A stretch of DNA of 64,000 nt from Pocillopora verrucosa (taxonomy: Eukaryota; Cnidaria; Anthozoa; Scleractinia; Pocilloporidae): NCBI RefSeq assembly GCF_036669915.1, contig NC_089312.1:10360938-10424937 (forward strand). Reading direction: 5' to 3'. Both the position numbers and the translations under genes were made by a program. The notes under the pieces were generated by a model, which saw only the letters and a program-made list of their open reading frames with translations, did no database searches and was not told the DNA's origin. Shown here piece after piece: positions 22,200 through 32,920 of the stretch. How positions within the stretch are numbered: position 1 is the stretch's first letter; each line of letters begins with the position of its first letter.

Positions 22200-25100
22200 A
22201 CAATAACATATTTATAATATTGTAATACTACACTTTATATTACATATGACATGTTCAGTTAACTATGAGACAGAAATGCATGTATATACAACATGGTTGC
22301 TACAGCCGTGATGTAGGTTTATGAAATTCCTGACCAATTTCCCAAATTGGCTCAATGATGACCTCAAACCAACCCCACAGCCATCCTCTCCACCCATTTA
22401 TTTATGCTTTCAGTAAGTAAGTCACATGCAGGGCAGATGAATTGATAGTTCCTTGACACAATATAGAAAAATGATTTTTTTGGTGGAAACCAAACAAATA
22501 TATCTTGTTAATTTTCATGAAACAATATTTCAACAATCCAGCACATTTGTTGTTTCCTTTTTCTAAATTACAATTCAATCTGGAATTTGATTGATAAAGG
22601 AAGAGCCATTAAGTGGATATACTACAATATGTACTACTAGAACCAAACTATATTATTGTTTATTGAAACCCATTTAGTTTATTTACATTTCATGTCCATA
22701 AAAACTTACTAAAGTACTTGAATTGGTAAAAAAATCCAATTTTTGCTTATTTCTCTTAAAAACAAATTTTCCTTGACGTAGAGTGGAATTCCCTGACTTT
22801 TCCCTGACCTTGAACAACTCTTTTTTCTGACCATTTCCTGACTTGTGGAAAGATAAAGTAAAATCCGTGCATGAGCCAAGTTGCCCATCCAGCCGGAGCT
22901 TATCCTTGACATGAAGCGACCAGACGCAAAACCAAGTTCAACCCTCAAACGGAGCATAATATTCGACGACAGCGGGCTCTCGTTTAACAAATAACTAGTT
23001 TGGTTTGTTTAATAATGTTTTCTTCGGGCAATAACAGCACAATGAAACGAAACATCATTGTTTTAAATACTACAAACTAAGTATGGTACGGTGATAAGAA
23101 ATCGGAAATTAGACAAAAATGTTCGGATGATAAACAGAGAGATTGAAAGCATCGTCAAAAACCCAAAATGGCGGTTGGCGACTGATTAAGCTGTAAATCA
23201 AGACCACCCTATGCACTTTTTTCTTGCGGTTCGCATCACGATAATTAGCACGTGCATCGAAAAAAAAAATAGATTGAAGTACAGGTCCATTATTTTTTTG
23301 ATTCAGGAAAAATTTTATTCACTGACTAAAACTTCAGGACAAAGTTGAAAAACATAACTCAATCAAATGGGTCATTTCAACTGTCCTGTTACTTCTGTGC
23401 CCAAAATTTCGCCTCTATCACCATCGACCACCATCTTGAGTACACGCGAAGATCAGTATTCATTCATTAATTTCCGGTGGAATTTTTTGTGCAAACGGCA
23501 TGTAATAACAAATTAACAGCGAACATTTCGGATTGGGTACAAAAATCTTCGATACCCGAAATGGTCGCTATGTTGTGAAGTCATACAGTTATTAAATCTG
23601 ATAACTATCTTGGATTGACTGAGGTGGACAGTTGACCAGACAAAATTCTCTTACCAGAATTAAAAAACTTTTAAAAGATTTGCGCAATGATACCTCAACG
23701 GTTTCTTACGGGTTAAAACTGAGTGTCGAACTTATTTTATACGACTTGTTGACAGATTTACATCTGAAACAAGCAAAATTAGCTCTCGTGCGACCTGACC
23801 CTTATCAACAACTAATAATTGAGGGCCAAAGTTTTCACTACACAGCGCACAGTAAGCATTTCCTATCCGAGAGCCTGAGACATTCAATGCAGAGTATTAA
23901 TGCCGGCGGACAGGCTTTCATCTGCATGAATATTTTGCACTGAAACACAGTTGCTCCCAAATAACATAATGAGCAATGGCATGAGAAATTTGAAGGTTTT
24001 TAGACGGGAGGCGGTTTAAAGGGAGGGAGGAATGCAGGTAATTAAGGCGTCTGCGTTAGTTAGGAAAAGGCCTTGCAAACATCCTGTAATTTTAGCCTAA
24101 AAAGCATATCGGAAGGTGATTTTCTTGGAAGGGTACTCGAATCGTGAAATATTGCCCCGTCATGGAAAAATGCGAAACATCTCCAAGGTCGAAAATAATA
24201 CTTCAAACTTCAGCGCAGTCCGGGAATGCCTGGCCGCAGACCACGCAAATTGACACCGCTCCCGATCGGCGACTGCTACCATGAAAACAACAATAGAAAA
24301 CTTACTGACCAACAAAGATACCGTTCATCTCCTTTCAAACTAAATCGATCAGCTGGAAATGAAGTAACATACTTACGACTGTGGGTATCATGATAGGTGT
24401 GATTTTCAATGAAGAGCAAAACTACGCTAAATTTCTTTTAGGAAAAGTATTCACCTCTTATACTATTTGACGAACAAATTTCCCAAGTAAGAATTAAGTA
24501 TGATATTCATCAGATGTTTTGATGCAACCACACAATACTAAGCAAATAACTGGGACTAAAATTATGTTTTAAATATTTTGACCGAATCACATTGCCAAAT
24601 AGTTTTTGGCAAAACTTGTCAAGAAGTGTAATAATACACCTTTAAGTCAAATTTTTGTTGACAGCGCTTATCTCACCCGCGCGAAATTACGTGAGTTGTG
24701 TAAAATCCCTAAAAACCTACTTATCATGTATGCCTCGTAAGCTTTCAGGCCAACCTAAATGAAGGGTATTGGAATAGTAGTTGACGAACAGACGATATTT
24801 TGACCGGCTTTGACTTGGGAGTTGATATTCTCGTGGCAAAACAAAACAGATAAAACCATTCTTTCCTTTCTCTCTCTTGTAACATGGTTCAATTTTTACC
24901 GTTTCAAGGTCTTAACTTTGAGAAGTGCAAAGAGTTATTTTGTTATTGAAAACGTCACGTTCAAAGTTTGGTGTTCAAGGATCTTGGGCGGAGGAAACCG
25001 CCTACGTAAGAGCCTCAATGAAATCAGCGTCTTATATTTGCTCTATGGGTTTATCAAGAAATTCATGTTACTACATCAGTGCACAGACTTCGCAAACTCA

Positions 25101-25990
25101 TAAGAAAATCATTATTGCATAATATTCAAAATTTTCTCTGTCACAAGAAATAAACTAATGCAAAAATTCAAGGATCCTTACAATTAACGTTGATCATCTT
25201 GGGATCAAGGGCACGCTAATAGCTATGTTTTCTTCTCCATAACAAAAGTTTTTGATGGCACTACGACATTAACTCGAATAATTTCTGTGATCAATACAAA
25301 TAAAAACGATTTTATTTTCACAGCGGCATAAAAAACATGCCAGACAACAAGTGAAAAAGACTAATAGAAAAACATTTCTTTAAGCAGCACATTTATCTCT
25401 TTAAAACTTTAAAATTTAATGAGATCGCTTTAAAATTTCACTTTGGGAATGGCTCTCTACAAAAGTTTGATTTAAACTGTTTCGATTGACTTACTTCCGC
25501 AGAATCTTGATATTCAAAGGCACATCAATTTTAAGAGCAATCCGCTCTATTACACCAGCTTGGACATGTGTTATACATGCTAAAAAGACAGATCGAGAAG
25601 TTACGCGTTAAAGAAATTATGCAACATTATAACGTCAATGAATCCTCCAAAAAATTAAATGCAATTGTCGTGGTTGATATTTTATAAATGAAGTTTCATA
25701 AGATTATCTTTTCCCCTTAATGATTAGCCTTAACGGTTTCCTTCGTGGGGTGTCATAGCTTTGCAAAGTTCCTAATGAAATTAGTTTCCATGGTGTTTTT
25801 CCCAAAACAGTCACAAAGAAGGAAAAAATAGCTACACCCTACTTGAATTCAAGTTGAGAAGCCAACATGTTCGCCGGTAACTATTTGTTTCCTAAATATG
25901 ATTGGCATTTTCCAGACCCTGAAGAACTTCACGATTAACGCAAACCGCAGCCCTGTTACACAGTGAATAATAGAAAAACGTTATATTGAT
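22200..25990. other. Spacer between peptide genes 2 and 3
   Basis: Duplicated counterpart of the 14.6-18.2 kb spacer. A 103-codon frame at 23632-23943 is open here but broken in unit 2. I do not recognise it and see no splice borders that would make it an exon. Confidence 0.45.
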
Positions 25991-25999
25991 GAATCATGA

Positions 26000-26026
26000 C
26001 ACGTGATCCTAAATCACCTATAAAAG
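26000..26026 (+). promoter_or_regulatory. E-box and TATA box of peptide gene 3
   Basis: CACGTG at 26000-26005 and TATAAAAG at 26019-26026, 110 bp before the start codon. One extra base lies between the elements compared with copy 2. Confidence 0.7.
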
Positions 26027-26136
26027 AACACACTGAAATTGTTTCAATCATTGGATAACAGCAGAGGTGACCATTGTTGAAGAAATTGGAAAGCAGATCC
26101 TTTTTCCATATACACCAGCCATAAAGCTCTTTAACC

Positions 26137-29100
26137 ATGAATACCCTCAGGCTTCTTATTTTGGTAAGTACATTTTAATCAGTTAATTAAGTTCCAGTAG
26201 AGTATTTTGTACGTCAGTAAGGACATTTGTCTATATTTCCAAGTTATCATCACTGGAAAACCCAAACCCAAATTTAAGATAAAGAACTTTAAAGACATCA
26301 TTTATATTTTGATCGTAAATTATTTGCACAGGAAACTACAATAATATTAGGAGCTAAGAAATTGTCATTTTTGTGCAATATCCTTACATATGATGGTTTT
26401 TTACCGATTCTGGCAAAATGTCTGTCAAATATGAATCTATTCAATTGTCTAATTCGCTCACAAGCTCTGTTTAGCTTATTTTACAAAGCATCGCTTATTG
26501 GACGGAAAAATGAGAGGACTGAGGCTACAATTCTTTTAATTAGATTATCGTCCCACGCTTGTGAAGAATTTTCCACATCCTTCGGCGTAGTTGTCATTGA
26601 TTTCGGAGTGAAGGAATACGATTACCTGCAATGCATTGAACCAGTATGAGGACTCTTGCGCCAGTATTGCGCTCAAATATCACGCTTTTTTATTTACAAG
26701 TTCTTGCCTTCAGAAAGCTGGGAATGGCAGCAAACTTCAACAAAATACTTTGATCAACTTCAATTAACTCTGATTAATTAAGCAATAAAGGAGATAAAGA
26801 AAGTGATTGAATGCCATAGTGATTTTACGTTCTTATTCAAGATCCGCTTTCTAGTGTGTGAATAGATATTGCACTTGGCTATGGTTAAAGTCGTCTTTCA
26901 TTTCGCGCTAATATTAATGATGTCCAAGAAACACACATCTGAATTCATTTACTAGAATACCCCACTTTGCGGCCATATTCATAAATGTGATAGCTGTTAG
27001 CTGACAGGTTATCCGCACTTGTGTCCATAATTAGAAGTTTATGGCATTTATTCTTCTTGTTTACAGGCAGCATTCTGTGTCATATTCCTGATATTACTTG
27101 TTCAAGGAGAGAATGAAAACGAAGTCAGTGAGGCAGACATGGAATTGCAAGGTGCTTGATAATTTAGTTCAAGTCTTAAAACAGAGTAAGCATCATCTCT
27201 CGCATGCGTGCGTTGGAGCCAGTTTTCATGGCCAAACGTAGCGACGCAAACCATCGAAAATAAATTTGGAAGGCAAAAAAATTCATTCCATAATTCAGAA
27301 AACGAAACTAATTACTTCTTAAACTGAAATTTTTATCGGATTAATATCGGATATAAGAATGATGAGAACCTGTTTTTTCCCGCTTCACCAACCCACAGTA
27401 CAAATCTTTGTGGAAAAAAAAACAGTTCTTATGACACCAAGACAGCATTATTTATTTCTCTCTCACACAAATTCAAAGTGACTTTAAAAAGAACCTTTAT
27501 TACAGACCGTATCGGTGTGTTCGTCTATAAATTCTTTTTATTTTCCAGGCCATAATCTTAGAGAAAAGAGGAGCTTCAGGTCGTGGGGAAGGAGGAGTCG
27601 CCGCCATTACCGCCCCTCTTACCGCCGCCGTTACCATTACCGTTATGGTTACTGCGCACGCTATTGGGGTAAGTAGCTTATTCTGTTTTTATCAAAATAA
27701 ATCAGCTAAAAATTTCTTTTAAAGTTAATGCATTATACGTTATGCACTCTGATGGTAATTGGCGATGTAACCTCGTGCCCAGCGTTTAAGTAATTGAAAT
27801 GCTGGGACCGGCCCTCCCAACGCTTGGCCGTAGAAGGTCTGGTTATGAGACTATTGCCGGTGATCAATCAGAGAACAGACGCAAGGAGAGGTCATGAAAA
27901 AGCTCGTTTTTTTTTATTATTTCGTTCAGCGTTACGCACAGTGTTGAAAATATTTGCAATATTTTTATAAATGTAAGAGCTGAAGGATCTGTTTCCGAAG
28001 GAAGAAAAAATGGGCGAGTTCCTAGCTACAAGAAAAGTACGTTGCAAGGCACATAAAAAATCTCAGAGAGTCAAGCGACCGAGGGGAATTTCCTTTTCTT
28101 GTTTAATATCAAGTATAAATTGGCCGTGTGTCTTAAATTTTTAACATAAAAGTCGCCAAATCGTGGTACATGTAATAAAACAATAGATATTATGTTCGAG
28201 CTGCTGGGCAAGGGTTAAAATGACTCTGAGAAGAGCCAAAAACATATTTAAGCCCACGAACGTATACTGTACTATTACTAATATCATCAATAAAATAGCA
28301 ACAGAAAAAAATGAAGAATCACGAGAGTGTGCGAGCTTTCAGCTCAGCAAAATTTTCATTTTAGCCCACAAAATTCGCCATAATGCATGACAAAGGGATA
28401 ATAATAACATCACTGACATACAAACCGCAAGCAAGTGCGCTAATTTTTTTTATTCCTATCACGTCTTGAGGAAAATAATGAAATAGTGAGAAAAAATGTA
28501 GCAACTGACCAAAAAAAAGGTACTTTTTTAAAGCAACTAACTGTGTTTTTCTTAAACAGGAAAAAGGAAGTATTCCATACTCAAATCTGTACTGAAAGAA
28601 GTAGACTGCTTGAATAATACAAATTGCCAAAAAAGTCAAGTCAAAATCTTTGGTAAGTATCATGTGAAGTTACTAACCCTGATTAGAGCTAGACCAACAA
28701 CAAAATGCTGACAAAGTAAGTAATCCATGCCAGAAACGTAGTAGAGACTCTGTTTCCAGAGAAATGCCTGATAGAGAAAGCATTTCTACATAAACAAATG
28801 ACGCAATTGCCAAGTAAGCCGAAGCATAATCAGATCTTGAGTTTAGGTTGCTACTGATTAAACCTTTCACTCCCAAGATATCATTGTTTATTCTCCTTAA
28901 TGTCTGCCATGTCATTCTCATTATGTTTGTTTAGCGAATTTGGTAGTTGATGAACTAATCATGCCTTCCATGATATGTTTTTCTTTATTCTCATCACTTT
29001 TCTGCTGAATATTGTATTAATATTATAAGGAGAAATTCAGTTTTGGTCACACTGGATAGTAAGAAGTAAGGGGCGGGGGGGAGAGGGGTTCTGTCGAAGG

Positions 29101-29796
29101 ATTTTGTTTGTGTCACTAATGATTTGTTTGTGTCACTAATGATTTGTTTGTGTCACTAATGATTTGTTTGTGTCACTAATTGATTATTAGACGTCAATTT
29201 TCTATAGTCCTTCCTTTAATCTCTGATGGAGACGACTGATCCTTCTCTCAGTTCCCCCTAAAAACCGTACGATCCCCCCCTTCGAAAAAAAAACAAACAA
29301 ACGGTCCTACAGGCGATAAATGATGGTTTTTGTCCCTGATTATTCGATCCATAACTAAACCGATACATTTTCATACCAATTATTCTGATCTTGTTCGGAG
29401 GAAGTCTGCAGATCTCTAGGTCGAAGTTGTTCCACCCTCTTTATTGTATAAGTAAAACGGTTAGTACTTTGTTCAAAGCAAGGACGCGCTATAAACAGAG
29501 GTGTACCATTTATCATATCTATAACAGGAGAGATTTTCAAGCCACCCACTCCTGCCCCACCCATGAGTCCAATTCCGTCGCCTTCCTCCAGTCCGGTGAT
29601 GACCGTATCACCTTCAAGTTCACAAGTTGTATCGTCGATGCCGGCCGTATCACCTTCCAGTTCACAAGTTGTATCTTCGATGCCGGCCGTATCGCCTTCA
29701 AGTTCACAAGTTGTATCTTCGATGCCGGCCGTATCACCCACACCATCCTCCAGTAGTGTAATAGCTTCACAGTCTATTTGGACAATCAACATTTAG
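26137..29796 (+). CDS. Secreted Arg/Tyr-rich cationic peptide precursor, copy 3
   Basis: Five exons: 26137-26163, 27067-27151, 27549-27668, 28560-28652, 29528-29796 (594 nt, 197 residues). Same plan as copy 2: signal peptide, acidic propeptide, LREKR site, Arg/Tyr/His-rich core and C-x20-C-x5-C. The core begins SFRSWGRRSRRHY where copy 2 has SVGWWGRRSRRHY, and the rest of exon 3 encodes the same residues. The tail carries three copies of PSSSQVVSSMPAVS. The ancestral stop TAG has become TGG, adding WTINI before the next stop. The exon 2 donor is again gtgctt. No family is recognised. Splice borders were chosen because all three copies share them and keep frame. Confidence 0.8.
29101..29180. 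repeat. 20-bp minisatellite, four copies
   Basis: The unit gatttgtttgtgtcactaat repeats four times in intron 4 of peptide gene 3; the first copy starts with attttg. The same place in copy 2 has a single related stretch, so the expansion is specific to copy 3. Confidence 0.92.
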
Positions 29797-29818
29797 TCTC
29801 CGCAGCAGCCGCTCTACG

Positions 29819-29890
29819 GGATGCCACGTAACTCTACGGGTTGTCACGCAACGTCCTCCCTCAGCCCAGCAAGAGAGTTGCGTGACATCC
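29819..29890 (+). other. 3' UTR hairpin of peptide gene 3
   Basis: Arms ggatgccacgtaactct (29819-29835) and agagttgcgtgacatcc (29874-29890) form the strongest of the three paralogous stems. Differences from copies 1 and 2 mostly keep pairing through G-U. Confidence 0.55.
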
Positions 29891-29899
29891 TGAATCGAG

Positions 29900-31250
29900 T
29901 GTCTTCAGTTATTTTGCTTTTTTTGGAATTTCGCTAGTGGTCAGCTCAATTTTTATTACTCGAAAAAAAAATTGACTTACACATAGGAGACAGAACTTAA
30001 AATTAAACTTTGAACCTTAGGAAAGTCGACTTTTTACTCTAATTTAAATGTGATAAATTCACTTTTAATTTAATGTGACTAGTTCGTTTGATGGTATGGG
30101 TGAGTTGATATATTGAACATTTAATAAATCAATTTTGTCTACAAAGACCCTATCTCTATTATCATGAACTATTGTCCCATTTTCGTCCCATTGCAGTCGT
30201 TTTTGTTCTTACTCATTACTAGGAGGTTCTCGCATTTACAAAGTTTGTCAAATGACAGATGAAGAAAGTACAAATGACATAAGCGAGACATCTTCTCAGG
30301 GGCTTCTCGGACGCCGTCATTTAAATAATTTCCTAATGGCAAAAGGTAGCGAGGTCTCAAGCTGTATTATACTAAGGTAAAACCTGTTATATTCAAATTA
30401 CTTTTAGCCAAATTTTTCTTTCCTTGTGGGCGTTATGGTTTTGTGATGACACAGTGCAATTAGCTACCAAAAAGAAACGATTTGTCTTTTCACGATACCT
30501 TTGACGGATATTTCCGGTATAACCCTCACCTTCGTGTGCTCAACCCAGTCTCTCAGCTCACGAACAAATATTTCCAGCCGAAACCGAAGCTAATTTTGAG
30601 AAAACTTCGTGAGAGAACTTTTGATCTGCTAGTCTCGGAAGGTTATAGAATAATCGCAACGCATTTTAAGTTTGGACATTTATACATAGCTCCTCTCTTG
30701 AATTAATCTAAACTTACTGCGACCCAAATTTCGTAAAGCAGGAAAACCGACGTCAAAACTCACTAGCGACTACCTATTTGAAAGAAAAATAATAATGAAC
30801 AAAGATCACTGACCTCTGAGAAAAACCCAGCTACATCAAACAGCGACGCATAACTCAACTCCATCGCCCAAAGCCAGCAATAAAGAGGTTTTTAGTTGAC
30901 TGTCGAAAGTAAACCAGGAATGCTTTAGTTTTTCTTGACTTTGCTTTGAATTGGTCCAGAAAATTTGCGCTTCTTTCTCAACCAAATGGATTCAAAACCA
31001 AACGCTACGTGGACGCCCGCGTTTTCCCGCACTTTATGCGGTTTCATTGTTTGTACTTTGAGTTTCAAATGGCTTCTTGTAATATTTTCCTTTGTTCTGA
31101 TTGGTTGGTGTTATTACCATGGGTTTTTTTTTTGCGTTTTTGTTTGCGACACTCAATCGACATCCTCGTGCTCTCCAAAATGTTCGAAGCATAACTGATG
31201 GTGACATTTTAAATGATAGGGGACTTAACTGTAGAGCTGTGTCGGTGAGG
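29900..31250. other. Intergenic DNA right of the peptide cluster
   Basis: AT-rich single-copy-looking DNA. Short frames near 30482-30706 and 30946-31198 have no recognisable content. Confidence 0.35.
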
Positions 31251-31269
31251 GGTATAACGAGATAATTTG

Positions 31270-31370
31270 GTTTTCATCGAGTGAGTTGATAATGTAAATT
31301 GGCCACCGTAAAAACTTTCTAAAACCGACAATTCGAACGTCAGCTCTTCGTCAGACCGAATGCTATCATT
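31270..31370 (-). mobile_element. Degenerate ribozyme-bearing retroelement end
   Basis: On the minus strand the stretch from about 31365 reads tctgacgaagagctgacg, then a damaged ttcgaattgtc, then the accgtaaaaac/tggccaattta tail shared with the elements at 31640-31820 and 12894-12989. It is a more decayed member of that family. Confidence 0.55.
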
Positions 31371-31583
31371 AGTGACTTTACATTTTCAGACAGACGATTC
31401 ATTTATCTTTATGACCACGATGAAAAATAATCACACGTTTGTAGCAAGTCTGCGTTGGTTTTACGTCACTTTGCTCTGTGATTGGTCCACAAAACTCGAG
31501 CCATCCTCTCAACCAATAAGTTGTAAGATGTAGAGAAAGGCCAATCAGATGCAAAACTAAACCAGTCATGACTAATGAATAAA

Positions 31584-31614
<31 letters not shown>

Positions 31615-31639
31615 TGTCAGTGGGGGAGTAGAACAGGTA

Positions 31640-31824
31640 ATTTAGTGTTAACAACTGAGTTAAAAACGTAAATTGGCCACCGTAAAGAGTAAAAAGGCTA
31701 ACGTTTCGAGCGTTAGCTCTTCGTCAACCGCTCTGACGAAGGGCTAACACTCGAAACGTCAGCTTTTTTACTCTTTACGGTGGCCAATTTACGTTTTCAA
31801 CTGAGTTGTTAACACTAAATTACC
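31640..31824. mobile_element. Inverted pair of ribozyme-bearing retroelement ends
   Basis: Two arms of about 85-90 bp face each other: 31644-31725 on the minus strand and 31729-31824 on the plus strand. Each contains a hammerhead-like core, the actctttacggtggcc block and the gttaacactaaatta end. Only a few bases separate the arms, so a transcript would fold into a long hairpin. The same unit occurs singly at 12894-12989. Confidence 0.75.
31729..31763 (+). ncRNA. Hammerhead ribozyme motif
   Basis: CTGACGA is followed by stem II (GGGC, loop TAAC, then a partly paired ACTC), then GAAAC, the GTC cleavage triplet and AGC, which pairs with GCT before the core to form stem I. All conserved core bases are present. 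Stem III is minimal, as in hammerheads of Penelope-like elements and retrozymes. The facing copy on the minus strand has T in place of the first core C. Confidence 0.65.
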
Positions 31825-31829
31825 AGTCA

Positions 31830-32920
31830 TGAGTAGGTCGCCCGCATTTTCCCGCGCTTCAAGCAGTTTGCTCGTTTTCAACGGAGTTCTCACTGCTAAT
31901 GATAATGTGAACCTTAAGTTTTAGTCTGATTAGTCACTGTGATTACTTTGAATTAAGTTTCTTCGACACTGAATTGAAAACCACTCTACAAATCAACACA
32001 ACGCGAGACATGATAATACAACACGTTTCAACCGCTTTCGCGTTGATAGGAGGTACAAGGATTTAACTTCCACACTTTTGATTGTTTCTTTGCTATTTAT
32101 CTACAAATCCACCAAAATACATCTTTTGACATATCAGCCTAAAAATGTGGATTGCTAGCAACCCTTTTTTGAAGCGAACATGGTTTTGACAATAATAAAT
32201 CGCACTATTTTTATCAGCACCCCAACACAAGAACTGCGTAGCACATTTCCTTTTCTTCCTAAAAACGTATTTACAACGTCAATGAATAAATAATTAAATA
32301 AATAAATAGATTGCTTAAAATAAAAACCTCATTCCAAAAAATACCGCTTAAAATATTCCTTTTCTTGATATTCTCAAACCAATTCTTTTTTTTTGTACAA
32401 TAAATTAATTCTTTCTTTGTGAACTTCAATCGGAACCAACCAGTCTTGTAAAGTTCAAATACCCGGGGTGGTTGCCAGGGAGAGATATGAAAACATCGAA
32501 TTGATCGACGCATCTATCTTGTCGTTAGTAACGATCCACAGTTACTGCATTTCTCCATTTCTTTCATTTTTGCCGCCAACATTTTTGTGGCAAGTCTTTG
32601 GTGCGCAAGCGCTTCACTGTTGTCATGGAGCTGTCAATCAAAACAAGAATGGAACACGCGTCCTGTTATTACGTAAACTCAACTGAATACCTTGCTTGTA
32701 CTATACAGCAAAGCAGAATTATGCAATTTTACAATTTAACAGTGAGGCGTTATTTACAAGAACTTCACACTCGCACACAATTTTTTGAAAGGTTAATTTA
32801 CTTTCTGGAATCTCAAAATACGGTTTAAGTCATGATTTCACTTCTGCTTTTTATTTAAAAAATATAATTTCTGAAGCACACTTCAGCAAGTTAGCCTGCA
32901 CTTTTGCAGATTTTTTTTTA
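31830..32920. other. Intergenic DNA upstream of the CCDC125 3' end
   Basis: No gene is recognised. A possible last exon of the minus-strand gene was looked for here and not found. Confidence 0.35.

Larger units (their letters stand above)
15300..23000. repeat. Segmental duplication, unit 2
   Basis: The second tandem unit is offset from unit 3 by about 7.7 kb (for example the ATG at 18406 against 26137). Identity to unit 3 is high over spacer, introns and exons. It carries a Penelope-like insertion in intron 3, about 0.5 kb of extra DNA at 21504-22033 relative to unit 1, and lacks roughly 290 bp of intron 2 that units 1 and 3 keep. Confidence 0.85.
23000..29900. repeat. Segmental duplication, unit 3
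   Basis: The third tandem unit, closest to unit 2. Similarity to the other units ends shortly after the 3' UTR hairpin of gene 3 (about 29.9 kb), which marks the right edge of the cluster. Confidence 0.8.

Noticed and set aside
23632..23943. 103-codon open frame in the spacer of unit 3
   Set aside because: The equivalent DNA in unit 2 loses frame at about 16068 and unit 1 is heavily diverged, so no selection on the protein is visible.
29101..29180. CRISPR-like direct repeats
   Set aside because: The 20-bp units abut with no spacers, and the DNA is eukaryotic; this is a minisatellite.
29537..29770. Minus-strand repetitive frame opposite the Pro/Ser tail repeat
   Set aside because: It is the antisense shadow of the 42-bp repeat in exon 5.
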